Under the pieces are notes generated by a model. The model worked only from the letters and a program-made list of their open reading frames with translations. It made no database searches and had not been told where the DNA came from. From NCBI GenBank assembly GCA_949286115.1, contig CASEBK010000032.1, positions 1 to 64,000 of the forward strand: a stretch of 64,000 nt of DNA. The letters run 5' to 3'. The position numbers were made by a program, and so were the translations under genes. The first letter of the stretch is position 1, and each line of letters starts with the position of its first letter. The DNA comes from an uncultured Veillonellaceae bacterium (GTDB lineage: Bacteria > Bacillota > Negativicutes > Veillonellales > Dialisteraceae). Shown here one piece after another: positions 18,487 through 27,317 of this stretch.

Positions 18487-19959
18487 ATGCTTCCAGAGGA
18501 ACTGATCGATCTGGCACGGAACGTCATGAAAACAAAAGCGGAAACGCAGACCATCGAAGTGAAGAGCGCCCACGACGGCTGTCCGAAGCGACTGTACGAT
18601 ACGCTGTCCGCCTTTTCCAATCAGGACAGCGGCGGTGTCATCCTCTTTGGTCTCGATGAACGCCAGGATTTCCGCCCGGTCGGCGTGTATGATCTGCAGG
18701 ATCTGCAGAAGCGCGTCACCGAGCAGTGCCAGGGCATGTGTCCCGCGGTGCGCGCCGTATTCACCATCGCCGAGATCGACGGCGCTCCCATCTGTTCCGC
18801 GGAGATCCCCGGTCTGGATCTGTCGGAACGCCCTTGTTATTACGATGGCAGCGGGCGTCTTAAGGGTTCCTATATCCGCGTCGGCGATGCGGACGAGCCC
18901 ATGACAGATTATGAAATCTATGCGCTGGAAGCGTTTCGCCGGCATCTGCACGATGACGAGCGTCCTGTCGAACGGGCCGACGCAGAGGCACTCAATATGG
19001 ACACTGCCGACGCCTACATCGTAAAGCGCCAGCAGGACCGCCCGGGATTTGCCCAGCGCCCCCTGTCGGAAAAGCGAAAAGCGCTGGCCATTCTCACCGA
19101 TGAGGACCATCCGACGCTGGCGTCGCTCATGAATTTCGGTATCTATCCGCAGGCCTACTTTCCCCAGCTCAGCATGACCGCTGTCGTCGTCCCCGGACCG
19201 TCCCTTGGCGACATGGATGAAAGCGGCGCACGATTTTTGGATAATAAACGCATCGAGGGCACCATCGCCGAAATGGTAGAAGGTGCGCTCGCCTTCTGCC
19301 AGCGGGCCATGACGACGCGCACCATCATCGATCCCCGGACTGGAGAGCGGCGGGATCAGCCGGAGTACCCGATCACGGCCATTCGCGAAGCCATCCTGAA
19401 CGCGGTCATCCATCGGGACTACAGTCTCTACACGGAAGGCACGCCCATACAGATCGATTTCTTTTCCGACCGTCTGGAGATCCACAGCCCGGGCACACTG
19501 TACGGGCGCATGACGGTGGAACAGCTCGGCAAAGCCCGCCCGGATTTTCGTAATCCCACACTGGCCGTCATGGCCGAATCCCAGATCCGCGTAGAGAACC
19601 GCTACTCCGGCATTCCCACCATGCGCCGGGAAATGGCTGCGGCCGGACTCCCCGCGCCGGTCTTCCGCAATGGACGCAATGAATTCGTCGTCACGTTCTA
19701 CAACAGACAGCCCTCCGCCGATGCACCTTCTACGCCCTCTGCCCCTCAGGACCGTCATGCCGCTTCGGGCGGCAAAGACCTTCTCAGATTTTGCCAAACC
19801 CCGCGCACCCGCACTGAGATCGCAGATTTCCTCGGTGTCCGCACGGTCTCCTACGCCATGCGCGTCTATGTGGCGCCGCTCCTGCAGGAGGGCCGCCTGA
19901 AGCTGCTCTATCCCGATGCGCCGCGGAGCCGGAAGCAGAAATATTACAGCCAGTCCTGA
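18487..19959 (+). CDS. AlbA/Schlafen-type putative transcriptional regulator with ATP-binding C-terminal domain
   Basis: 490 residues, start ATG 18487 after AAAGGAG. Residues about 15-140 match the AlbA_2 (Schlafen AAA_4-like, DNA-binding) domain: TIEVKSAHDGCPKRLYDTLS, GGVILFGLDE, GSYIRVGDADEPM. Residues about 290-420 match the HATPase-like RecG-related region (AIREAILNAVIHRDY, DRLEIHSPGTL, RNPTLAVM, RYSGIPTM). A winged-helix-like segment follows (TRTEIADFLGV). The gene is monocistronic between its operator array and a terminator. Members are found near stress and defence loci; the signal sensed is unknown. Confidence 0.82.
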   Translation: MLPEELIDLARNVMKTKAETQTIEVKSAHDGCPKRLYDTLSAFSNQDSGGVILFGLDERQDFRPVGVYDLQDLQKRVTEQCQGMCPAVRAVFTIAEIDGAPICSAEIPGLDLSERPCYYDGSGRLKGSYIRVGDADEPMTDYEIYALEAFRRHLHDDERPVERADAEALNMDTADAYIVKRQQDRPGFAQRPLSEKRKALAILTDEDHPTLASLMNFGIYPQAYFPQLSMTAVVVPGPSLGDMDESGARFLDNKRIEGTIAEMVEGALAFCQRAMTTRTIIDPRTGERRDQPEYPITAIREAILNAVIHRDYSLYTEGTPIQIDFFSDRLEIHSPGTLYGRMTVEQLGKARPDFRNPTLAVMAESQIRVENRYSGIPTMRREMAAAGLPAPVFRNGRNEFVVTFYNRQPSADAPSTPSAPQDRHAASGGKDLLRFCQTPRTRTEIADFLGVRTVSYAMRVYVAPLLQEGRLKLLYPDAPRSRKQKYYSQS

Positions 19960-19997
19960 CTGGTCTCCGCATCGTTTCATTTTTTCCGACCCACGCG

Positions 19998-20038
19998 AAA
20001 AGGCCCTGCCGGACGTTTGTCTGACAGGGTCTTTTTTA
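19998..20038. terminator. Bidirectional terminator between the AlbA-type gene and ileS
   Basis: GGCCCTG and CAGGGTC arms with TTTTTT on the plus side and a shorter TTTT on the minus side, located between two convergent genes. Confidence 0.75.
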
Positions 20039-20079
20039 TTGCGTATCAGTGATGCATGCCGGCGCGGTCTCTTCGGGGG

Positions 20080-22908
20080 TCATTCGCCCATTTCAGAAAG
20101 GACGCGGGCGCATCTGGCGCAGACGTGGGGATGAGCGGGGTCACTTCCCACGGTGGGGTCGTGTTTCCAGCAGCGTTCGCACTTCTCGCGGACGGAAGGC
20201 ACGACGGTGACGGCGACGTGGCCGTCTTCGGAGCGCTGGGCGGCCTCGGGGGCATTCGACGCGCCTGCTACAAGGGCAACGGTGCTGACGATGCAGAAGT
20301 CAGCGAGGAAGTCTTTCATGCCCGAAAGATCGGCGTAGGCGTCTTCATCGGCATAGACGGTGACGTCCGCATCGAGGGAGTGGCCGATCTCTTTCGCCAC
20401 GCGGGCGTTCTCGAGGGCCTTAGTGATGACGCTCCGGAGGGCGAGGTGTTTCTCCCATCTCTTTTCGAGGTCTTCGTCGAGGTACTCCGGCTTCGCTTCG
20501 GGCCAGTCGGCGAGGTGGACGCTCTCTTCGCGGCCTTCGAGCTTCGGCAGGGCCTGCCACACTTCTTCGGCGGTGAAGGAGATGACCGGCGCCATGATGC
20601 GCACGAGGGTGGTGAGGATCTCGTACATGGCGGTCTGGGCGCTCCGGCGGAGGCGGGAGTCGGCCTTCTCGGTGTAGAGGCGGTCTTTCAGGACGTCGAG
20701 GTAGATAGAGGAGAGGTCCACGGTGCAGAAGTTGTGCACGGCGTGGTACATCACGTGGAACTGGTATTCGTCCATGGCCTCGGTCACTTCGTTCCGCACG
20801 CGCTCCATGCGGAGGAGCGCCCAGCGGTCGAATTCTTCCATCTGGTCGTAGGGGACGGCGTCTTTCGCGGGGTCGAAGTCGGCAAGGCTCCCCAAGAGGT
20901 AGCGGAAGGTGTTCCGGATCTTGCGGTACACGTCGCTCATGCCCTTGATGATCTTGTTGCCGAGGCGCACGTCGCCCTGGTAGTCTACGCTGGAGATCCA
21001 CAGGCGGAGCACGTCTGCGCCGTATTTGTCGATGATCTCCTGCGGGGCGACGACGTTGCCCACGGATTTGCTCATCTTGCGTCCTTCTTCGTCCATGGTG
21101 AAGCCGTGGGTGAGGACGGACTTATAAGGGGCGCAGCCGTTCACGGCGACGCTGGTCAAAAGGGAGCTGTGGAACCAGCCGCGGTGCTGGTCGGCCCCTT
21201 CGAGGTACATCTCGCAGGGGTAGTCCATGCCTTCGCGCTGGCGGAGGACGCCGTTCCAGGTGGAGCCGGAGTCGAACCACACGTCCATGATGTCTTTTTC
21301 TTTGTGGAAATGGGTGCCGCCGCAGAAGGGGCATTTATAGCCTTCGGGGAGGAGCTCTTCCGCGGTGTGGGCCCACCAGGCGTCGGTCCCTTCTTTTCCC
21401 ACGATGTCCATCACGTGGCGGACGGTCTCGTCATTGATGATGTACTTGCCGCAGTCGTCGCAGTAGAAGGCCGGGATCGGCACGCCCCACGAGCGCTGAC
21501 GGGAGATGCACCAATCCTGCCGGTCGCGGATCATGTTGTACAGGCGGTCGTGGCCCCACGCGGGGTAGAAGGTGGTGGCGTCCACGGCGGCGAGCGCTTC
21601 CTGCCGGTAGGAGTTGATGGAGGCGAACCACTGGTCGGTGGCGCGGTAGATGATGGGGTTCTTGCAGCGCCAGCAGTGGGCGTACTGGTGGTGGAGGTTC
21701 TTCTTGCCGAGGAGCATGCCCGCGTGGGCGAGCTTTTTGATCTCCACGATCTCCGCGTCCCACACTTCGAGGCCCGTGAGGTCCGGGTCGCACGCTTCTT
21801 CCGTCATATGGCCCTTCGCGTCTACCGGGCAGAGCGGATCGAGGCGGAGCTTGCCTTCGTTATTGTATTTCTGCACCACTTCGAAGTCGTCCACGCCGTG
21901 GCCCGGAGCGGTATGGACGCAGCCGGTGCCGGCATCTAAGGTGACGTGGTTCCCTTCGAGCACGTAGGAGGGACGGTCGATGAGGGGATGGCGGAACGTG
22001 GCGAGCTCCCACTCCGCGCCGGTCATCTCGCGGCCGGTGAATTCCCAGTGCTCCACTTTGCATTCTTCGAGGGCTTTCGGGGCGAGCTCCTTATTCATGA
22101 GGTAGTATTCGTCCGCATCGAGGTCGTGCACCCACACGTAGGTGAATTTCGGATTCACGCAGATGGCAAGGTTCGCCGGGATGGTCCAGGGGGTGGTGGT
22201 CCAGATGACGGCGTAGAGCTTCTTCTCATCCACGCCGTCCGGGCCGAGGCCCTTCACGTCCATGGCGGGGAACTTCACGTAGATGGAGGGGGACTTGCGG
22301 TCCTTGTACTCGATCTCCGCTTCGGCGAGCGCCGTCTCGCAGTGGGGGCACCAGTAAACGGCTTTTTTCCCTTTATAGATGTAGCCCTTGTCCGCCATCT
22401 TGCCGAAGACTTCCAGCTCCCGCGCTTCGATCTTCGGGTCGTAGGTCACGTAGGGATGGTCCCAGTCGCCGATGACGCCCAGACGGATGAAGTCGGTCTT
22501 CTGAATGGCGATCCATTTCTTCGCGTAGTCCAGACATTTCCGGCGCAGCTCGAGGGGCGTCATATTCGCCCGGTCTTCTCCGGAGTCCTTCAGCACGGCG
22601 TACTCGATGGGCAGGCCGTGGGTGTCCCAGCCGGGCACGTAGTTCGACTGATAGCCCCGCATGGCTTTGTATTTCGAAATGACGTCCTTGATGGTCTTAT
22701 TCAGCGCGTGGCCGATGTGGATCTTGCCGTTCGCATAGGGCGGGCCGTCGTGGAGCACGAACTTCGGCGCGCCGTCGCGCTTGGCGAGGCGCTTGTGATA
22801 GAGGTCGATGTCCTGCCAGAATTTGATGAATTCCGGCTCTCTCTTCGGGAGATTGCCCCGCATGGGGAAATCGGTCTGCGGCAGATGCAGAGTGTTGCTG
22901 TAATCCAT
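20080..22908 (-). CDS. ileS: Isoleucyl-tRNA synthetase
   Basis: About 942 residues, class I synthetase. Start at ATG 22906-22908 (MDYSNTLHLPQTDFPMRGNL) preceded by GCAGGAGG. HIGH motif in KIHIGHALNKT, editing domain with TTTPWTIPANLA and PGHGVDDF, WFDSGSTW, and KMSKS. The C terminus carries a zinc-finger-like CxxC set (CERCW, CARCAR). Length and the C-terminal zinc site fit the bacterial short IleRS. Expression is controlled by the T-box leader directly upstream. Confidence 0.98.
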   Translation of the reverse strand: MDYSNTLHLPQTDFPMRGNLPKREPEFIKFWQDIDLYHKRLAKRDGAPKFVLHDGPPYANGKIHIGHALNKTIKDVISKYKAMRGYQSNYVPGWDTHGLPIEYAVLKDSGEDRANMTPLELRRKCLDYAKKWIAIQKTDFIRLGVIGDWDHPYVTYDPKIEARELEVFGKMADKGYIYKGKKAVYWCPHCETALAEAEIEYKDRKSPSIYVKFPAMDVKGLGPDGVDEKKLYAVIWTTTPWTIPANLAICVNPKFTYVWVHDLDADEYYLMNKELAPKALEECKVEHWEFTGREMTGAEWELATFRHPLIDRPSYVLEGNHVTLDAGTGCVHTAPGHGVDDFEVVQKYNNEGKLRLDPLCPVDAKGHMTEEACDPDLTGLEVWDAEIVEIKKLAHAGMLLGKKNLHHQYAHCWRCKNPIIYRATDQWFASINSYRQEALAAVDATTFYPAWGHDRLYNMIRDRQDWCISRQRSWGVPIPAFYCDDCGKYIINDETVRHVMDIVGKEGTDAWWAHTAEELLPEGYKCPFCGGTHFHKEKDIMDVWFDSGSTWNGVLRQREGMDYPCEMYLEGADQHRGWFHSSLLTSVAVNGCAPYKSVLTHGFTMDEEGRKMSKSVGNVVAPQEIIDKYGADVLRLWISSVDYQGDVRLGNKIIKGMSDVYRKIRNTFRYLLGSLADFDPAKDAVPYDQMEEFDRWALLRMERVRNEVTEAMDEYQFHVMYHAVHNFCTVDLSSIYLDVLKDRLYTEKADSRLRRSAQTAMYEILTTLVRIMAPVISFTAEEVWQALPKLEGREESVHLADWPEAKPEYLDEDLEKRWEKHLALRSVITKALENARVAKEIGHSLDADVTVYADEDAYADLSGMKDFLADFCIVSTVALVAGASNAPEAAQRSEDGHVAVTVVPSVREKCERCWKHDPTVGSDPAHPHVCARCARVLSEMGE

Positions 22909-22921
22909 AAAAATTGCCTCC

Positions 22922-23142
22922 TGCAAAAAAAATCCCGCCCCTCGTAAGGGGCGAGAAAGATTCCCGTGGTACCACCCTCATGACCATGGCGGCCACTCGG
23001 CACAGATAACGGTGTCCCGGCGGAGCTTTTCTTCTCCGCAGCTCCAGAGTGATCCGTCTGCTCCCGTGCCGCCCCTTTCCACCTGCGGGGCTCTCTGGAT
23101 GCACGCTGCGGCGCAGACCGTCTCCATCAATGCTTCATATGA
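22922..23142 (-). promoter_or_regulatory. T-box leader of ileS (Ile specifier)
   Basis: Minus strand contains the T-box core TGGTACCACG (22965-22974) in the usual AGGGTGGTACC context. It is followed by terminator stem CGCCCCT-CGTA-AGGGGCG (22936-22953) and a T8 run. Stem I has AGAGAGCC and a GTCTGC/GCAGAC helix; the specifier reads ATC (Ile) in GGATCACTCTGGAG. Uncharged tRNA-Ile should favour read-through into ileS. Confidence 0.92.
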
Positions 23143-23148
23143 TAGTTA

Positions 23149-23177
23149 ATCTTACCCTCTTCCTCCCCTCCCGTCAA
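23149..23177 (-). promoter_or_regulatory. Promoter of ileS leader
   Basis: Minus strand TTGACG (23172-23177), 17-base spacer, TAAGAT (23149-23154). Confidence 0.65.
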
Positions 23178-23190
23178 GGGCGCGTCCCGG

Positions 23191-23220
23191 TTGCGCCCCG
23201 CCCGTTTCGCTGCGTATAAT
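23191..23220 (+). promoter_or_regulatory. Promoter of the NhaC-type antiporter
   Basis: TTGCGC (23191-23196), 18-base spacer, consensus TATAAT (23215-23220), 34 bases before the start codon. Divergent from the ileS promoter. Confidence 0.5.
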
Positions 23221-23253
23221 GGGAAAAATCTTCTGCGAAAGGAGGCGGAGCGG

Positions 23254-24567
23254 ATGATCGAGGCGGCGGTGCTTGGCGTCTTCGGACTGGTGCTCATCCT
23301 CTCTCTTTCCTGCACGGGGTCCGTCCTCCCGGCGCTCCTCTTCGGCTTCTTTCTCTTCTCGGGATATAGCCTCCGCACGCGGCACACCGCAAGAGACACG
23401 CTCGCCATGGCGCTCTCCGGCGTCTCCTCGGTGCGGACCCTCCTCGTCATCTTCGTGCTCATCGGCGCCATCACCGCCGCATGGCGCGCCGGCGGCACGC
23501 TCGCCGTCCTCATCTACTACGCCTCCGCCCTCTGCAGTCCCCGGTGGATGGTGCTGGCTTCCTTTCTCTTGACGGCGGCCGTGTCCTTCCTCACGGGAAC
23601 CTCCTTCGGCACGGCGGCCACCATGGGCGTGGTGTGCGCCGTCATGGGCGAGAGCATGGGCGTGCCTGCGGTCTATACGGGCGGGGCCGTGCTGGCGGGA
23701 GCCTTCTTCGGCGACCGGTGCTCCCCCATGTCCTCCACGTGCCTCCTCGTGGCGACGCTCACCCGGACAGAGCTCTATGGAAATCTGGCGGTCCTCCTGC
23801 GGACAGGGCTCGTCCCCTTTCTCGTCTCCGCCGGCGCGTACGCCCTCGTGGGCTTCACCTTCCCCGTCCATCCCGACGCGTCCGGCGTGCGGCAGATGCT
23901 CGCCGCGTCCTTCTCCCTCAGCCCGCTCACGGCGCTCCCCGCGGGGGCGGTGATCCTCCTCGCGGCGCTCCGCGTGTCCATCCAGAAGGCCATGGGCGCG
24001 AGCATTCTCACAGGCGCGGCGTGCGCCCTCCTCTTCGAAGGAATGACCCCGGCAGCGCTTCTTTCGGCGATAGTCTTCGGCTACGAGCCCGCCTCCTCCG
24101 GCGCGGCCCTCCTCGCAGGCGGGGGCATCCTCTCTATGGCGGAGGTCTTCGCCATCGTGTGCCTCTCGGCGAGCTACGCCGGGCTCTTCGCCGGGACGGG
24201 ACTCCTCTCGGGCTTCCACGCGGCCCTCGTCCGGGCGAGCCGCACCCTCCACCCCTACGGCGCCGTTCTCGTCACCGCCATCACCACCTCCCTCGTAGCG
24301 TGCAACCAGGCGCTCCCCCTCGTCCTGACCCACCAGCTCTGCCGGGACCTCGTGCCCGACGGGCGGCGCATGATGTCCTACCTCCAGAATACGGCGGGCG
24401 TCATCCCGCCCCTCGTGCCCTGGTCCATCTCCGCCGCGGTGCCGCTTGCCTCCATCGGCGCGCCGCTCTCCGCCATCCCCGCCGCGTGGTACCTGTGGCT
24501 CCTCCCCCTGTGGAACTACGTCCTCGCCGTCCGAGAAGACCGGCGGACCGCGGGCCCTGCGAAATAA
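23254..24567 (+). CDS. NhaC-family Na+/H+ antiporter
   Basis: About 437 residues, start ATG 23254 (MIEAAVLGVFGLV) after AAAGGAGG. Around eleven to twelve membrane segments. FLTGTSFGTAATMG and AGAFFGDRCSPMSSTCLLVATL correspond to the NhaC signature (GxxFGDxxSPxSxT). Predicted to exchange Na+ (or an organic cation or acid, as for malate/lactate antiporter relatives) for protons. Stands alone, divergent from ileS; the substrate is not certain. Confidence 0.85.
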   Translation: MIEAAVLGVFGLVLILSLSCTGSVLPALLFGFFLFSGYSLRTRHTARDTLAMALSGVSSVRTLLVIFVLIGAITAAWRAGGTLAVLIYYASALCSPRWMVLASFLLTAAVSFLTGTSFGTAATMGVVCAVMGESMGVPAVYTGGAVLAGAFFGDRCSPMSSTCLLVATLTRTELYGNLAVLLRTGLVPFLVSAGAYALVGFTFPVHPDASGVRQMLAASFSLSPLTALPAGAVILLAALRVSIQKAMGASILTGAACALLFEGMTPAALLSAIVFGYEPASSGAALLAGGGILSMAEVFAIVCLSASYAGLFAGTGLLSGFHAALVRASRTLHPYGAVLVTAITTSLVACNQALPLVLTHQLCRDLVPDGRRMMSYLQNTAGVIPPLVPWSISAAVPLASIGAPLSAIPAAWYLWLLPLWNYVLAVREDRRTAGPAK

Positions 24568-24682
24568 AGGAAGCCCCACAGTTTCCGACGGATACTGCGG
24601 CACTTTTCCGTGCGTACTTCCTCCTTCTCCCCGACGCGGCTATAATGAAGGCATAGAAATAGAAAAGAAAGAGGTGTTTCTC

Positions 24683-25039
24683 ATGGAAAAAGAACTGCTG
24701 GACTATGTGAAAGAAAAGACCGAGGCGCTCCTCGCCGCACCGTCGTGCTGCGCGGAACTGAAAGCGGCCGCCGAAGCGTGGCTCGCCGCCGTCGGCACGG
24801 ACAAAGAAGCGGACGCGACGAAAGCCTACGTGAAGGAACTGGAAGAAGACATCATGCCCGTAGACGGGCTCATCGCCTTCGCGGAATCGGAAGCGGGCGC
24901 GGCCGTCTTCGGCGCGGATACGGCGAAAGCGATCGCCGCTCACGGCCGGGAACTGAAAGCGGCGGACAAGCCCTACTGCGACTGCCCCGCCTGCGCCGCT
25001 GCCGAAGCGATCCTCGCAAAGAAAGACCAGCTCTGCTGA
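24683..25039 (+). CDS. Conserved small protein with C-terminal CxCxxC motif
   Basis: 118 residues, acidic and mostly helical, starting ATG 24683 with a TATAAT at 24641-24646 upstream. Notable are PSCCAEL near residue 25, VDGLIAFAESEAG in the middle and YCDCPACAAAEAIL at the C terminus, a possible metal or thiol site. Similar short proteins are widespread in anaerobic Firmicutes and often carry the label Hsp90 chaperone in databases, but nothing here resembles HSP90. Function unknown. Confidence 0.8.
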   Translation: MEKELLDYVKEKTEALLAAPSCCAELKAAAEAWLAAVGTDKEADATKAYVKELEEDIMPVDGLIAFAESEAGAAVFGADTAKAIAAHGRELKAADKPYCDCPACAAAEAILAKKDQLC

Positions 25040-25045
25040 CACGGA

Positions 25046-25074
25046 AGAAGCCGGAGATCCTCCCCGGCTTTTTT
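25046..25074 (+). terminator. Intrinsic terminator after the small CxCxxC protein gene
   Basis: AAGCCGG and CCGGCTT arms followed by TTTTTT. Confidence 0.85.
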
Positions 25075-25187
25075 CATGCCCGTTTTACGAAAGACTGACG
25101 AAAGGCTGACGCGGCCCCGATAGAAGAGACGGCTCCTTTCCCTTATACTCAAAGAAAAGGACAGTCCGCATTTCCGGGGAGGCCGCC

Positions 25188-25646
25188 ATGAAAGAGAAGA
25201 CCACATCGTACAAAAAGAACCCGAACGGTTCCTACACCCGCACGGGGAAGATCGTCCAGCGGCCGGAAGACGGCTGGCAGGAGAGCCAGGGCGCGTCCAT
25301 CGAGCAGCGCAAAGGCTGGGGCGTGTGGCTGACCTGGGAAACGGACGACCCGCGCGTCACCCGGCCGGCGCTCGTGCTCTTCCTCCTTTTCTTCCTCGCC
25401 GTCTTCGGGAGCATGATCTGGTGCGGATGGGAAGCCGCCCGGACGCCCTCGCAGCAGGCCTTCACCGCCGCCGTCGGGGCGGGGCTCCTCGGATGGACGC
25501 TCTACATAGGAAACGGCCTGCGGAAATCCATCGACCGCCGCGAAGCAGCGCAGCAGGCCGCCCTCCGCGCCGAACGGGAGAAGAAACGCCTCGCCCACCT
25601 CAGCGGGGAAGCGCACGGACCGGACGAAGGCCCACAGAAAAAGTAA
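25188..25646 (+). CDS. Small membrane protein of unknown function
   Basis: 152 residues, ATG 25188 after GGGGAGG. A polar N terminus of about 60 residues (KNPNGSYTRTGKIV) precedes two membrane segments (about 62-82 and 90-108) and a charged helical C-terminal tail. No recognised family. It has its own terminator 25 bases downstream, so it is probably a single-gene unit. Confidence 0.72.
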   Translation: MKEKTTSYKKNPNGSYTRTGKIVQRPEDGWQESQGASIEQRKGWGVWLTWETDDPRVTRPALVLFLLFFLAVFGSMIWCGWEAARTPSQQAFTAAVGAGLLGWTLYIGNGLRKSIDRREAAQQAALRAEREKKRLAHLSGEAHGPDEGPQKK

Positions 25647-25670
25647 GAAGCCCCCTTCGCTGGCGCGGGA

Positions 25671-25699
25671 AAAGCCGGAGTCTATCCCCGGCTTTTTTT
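25671..25699 (+). terminator. Intrinsic terminator after the small membrane protein gene
   Basis: AAGCCGG and CCGGCTT arms followed by TTTTTTT; nearly the same sequence as the terminator at 25046. Confidence 0.85.
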
Positions 25700-25855
25700 C
25701 GTGCCCGTTTTCATCAGGAAAGAATGTTTCTCTTTTTTATAGTTTTTACCTATCGCTGCCCGCCGTCGTTTGACGCGCCCCGCCGCGCGTGTTACCATGC
25801 AGAAAGTTTCCGTTTTTTCGCCGCCTGCGGCGATTTTCCATGTCCGAGGTATTTC

Positions 25856-26752
25856 GTGACCACCATCGCCATCATGCTGCTGGGCGTCCTCGCCGGGCGT
25901 TTCGTACCGCTCCGCGCCAAGCCGTACAATGAAAAATTTCAGCTCTGCGCGACGCTCCTTCTCATCTTCTCCATGGGCATCTCACTCGGCGCGAGGGAGA
26001 GCTTCTTCGCCGAACTCGCCCGCATCGGCCGGGAGAGCCTCCTCTTCTGCCTCCTCCCCACGGCGGGCTCCATCGCCTGCGTGTACCCCCTCTCCCGCCG
26101 CTTCATGGACCGCGCACACACGGAGACGGGGGCGAAGAAAGCGCCGAAAACGAGCGACCCCATGGTCTTCCTCGCGGTGGGCGCGCTCCTCTCCGGCATC
26201 GCCTGCGGGGCCCATCCTGCGGCGGCGGCATGGCTCGCCTTCCTCCCGGACCACTCGGAAGCGCTCCTGGACCTCCTCATGGTCTCCGTGGGCCTCTCCG
26301 TGGGCATGCGGCGGGGGCTCCTTGCCATCATCCGCCACTACCACGTGAAGATCCTCGTCATCCCCGCGGGCATCATCGCCGGGTCCCTCGCCGGCGGCCT
26401 CGTATGCGCCCTCCTTCTGGACTATCCCGCGGCGCAGGCCCTCTCCATCGCCGGGGGCCTCGGGTGGTACAGCCTCGCCGGCGTGGCCATCGGCAATCTC
26501 GCCGGCCCCGAGCTGGGGAGCATCGCCTTCCTCGCCAGCCTCATGCGGGAGATCTTCTCCTTCTTCCTCATCCCCTACGTGGCGCGCTTCGCAGGCCCCT
26601 GGACCGCCATCGCCCCCGCCGCCGCCACCAGCGAAGACACGACGCTCCCCATGCTCATCCGCTACACGAACGAAGAAACGGTGGTCTTTGCCGTAGTGAA
26701 CGGCATCCTCTGCTCCGCCGCCGTCCCCTTCCTCATCGCCTTCTGCTACTGA
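25856..26752 (+). CDS. lysO: LysO-family lysine exporter
   Basis: About 298 residues. GTG 25856 is preferred, with AGG seven bases upstream (VTTIAIMLLGVLAGRF); the next in-frame ATG at 25874 would shorten it by six residues. About eight membrane segments. The second half, GGLGWYSLAGVAIG, ELGSIAFLASLMREIFSFFLIP and AAATSEDTTLPML, fits the LysO (YbjE, DUF340) family, which exports L-lysine and analogues. It is single copy, just upstream of a phosphatase gene on the same strand (25-base gap), probably co-transcribed. Confidence 0.85.
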   Translation: MTTIAIMLLGVLAGRFVPLRAKPYNEKFQLCATLLLIFSMGISLGARESFFAELARIGRESLLFCLLPTAGSIACVYPLSRRFMDRAHTETGAKKAPKTSDPMVFLAVGALLSGIACGAHPAAAAWLAFLPDHSEALLDLLMVSVGLSVGMRRGLLAIIRHYHVKILVIPAGIIAGSLAGGLVCALLLDYPAAQALSIAGGLGWYSLAGVAIGNLAGPELGSIAFLASLMREIFSFFLIPYVARFAGPWTAIAPAAATSEDTTLPMLIRYTNEETVVFAVVNGILCSAAVPFLIAFCY

Positions 26753-26777
26753 ACCCATTTGAAATAAGGAGTCTCCC

Positions 26778-27233
26778 ATGCACCGCATCCTTTTCATCTG
26801 TCATGGAAATATCTGCCGCTCGCCTATGGCGGAGTTCATCATGAAAGACCTCGCCGCCCGGAAAGGCATGAGCGGCGAATTTGAGATCGCCTCCGCGGCG
26901 TGCACCACGGAAGAGATCGGCCGGGACATGTACCCGCCAGCGAGGAAGAAGCTCCGGGAGAAAGGCGTGCCCTTCGCGCCCCGCGCGGCGCGGCTCGTCA
27001 CGCCCGCCGATTATGAACATTTCGACCGGATCATCGCCATGGACCGGGAGAATCTCCGCCGCCTCGCCCGCCTTCTCGGTCCCGACCGGGATGGCAAGAT
27101 CCGCCTCATGATGGAGTACGCAGGGGAGCGGCGCGACGTGGCCGACCCGTGGTATACGGGCGACTTCGAGGAGACCTATCAGGACCTCTCCCGCGCCTGC
27201 GCCGCGCTCCTCAAAGCGTGCCTCGGGAAATAG
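26778..27233 (+). CDS. Low-molecular-weight protein-tyrosine phosphatase
   Basis: 151 residues. The N-terminal CHGNICRSPMAE is the CX5R(S/T) catalytic loop (nucleophile about Cys9), and DPWYTGDFEETY near residue 125 carries the general acid. Preceded by AAGGAG. In bacteria such enzymes often act on tyrosine kinases governing polysaccharide export; here no kinase is adjacent, so the target is unknown. Confidence 0.92.
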   Translation: MHRILFICHGNICRSPMAEFIMKDLAARKGMSGEFEIASAACTTEEIGRDMYPPARKKLREKGVPFAPRAARLVTPADYEHFDRIIAMDRENLRRLARLLGPDRDGKIRLMMEYAGERRDVADPWYTGDFEETYQDLSRACAALLKACLGK

Positions 27234-27259
27234 ATCCCGCTGCCCGTGCATTTCCACGC

Positions 27260-27303
27260 AAAAGACCGTTTCCGATGGTTTCTCTCGGAAGCGGTCTTTT
27301 TCT
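27260..27303. terminator. Bidirectional terminator between convergent genes
   Basis: A long stem between AAAGACCG-TTTCCGA and TCGGAAGCGGTCTTT with T runs on both strands. Confidence 0.88.
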
Positions 27304-27317
27304 ATTTCCTGTATCCT

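Noticed and set aside
20056-21939. Long plus-strand open frame opposite ileS
   Set aside because: Complement of the synthetase, with His/Val/Gly-heavy sequence and no recognisable domain.
24683-25039. Hsp90-type chaperone
   Set aside because: That database-style name does not fit a 118-residue protein lacking any ATP-binding or chaperone motif.
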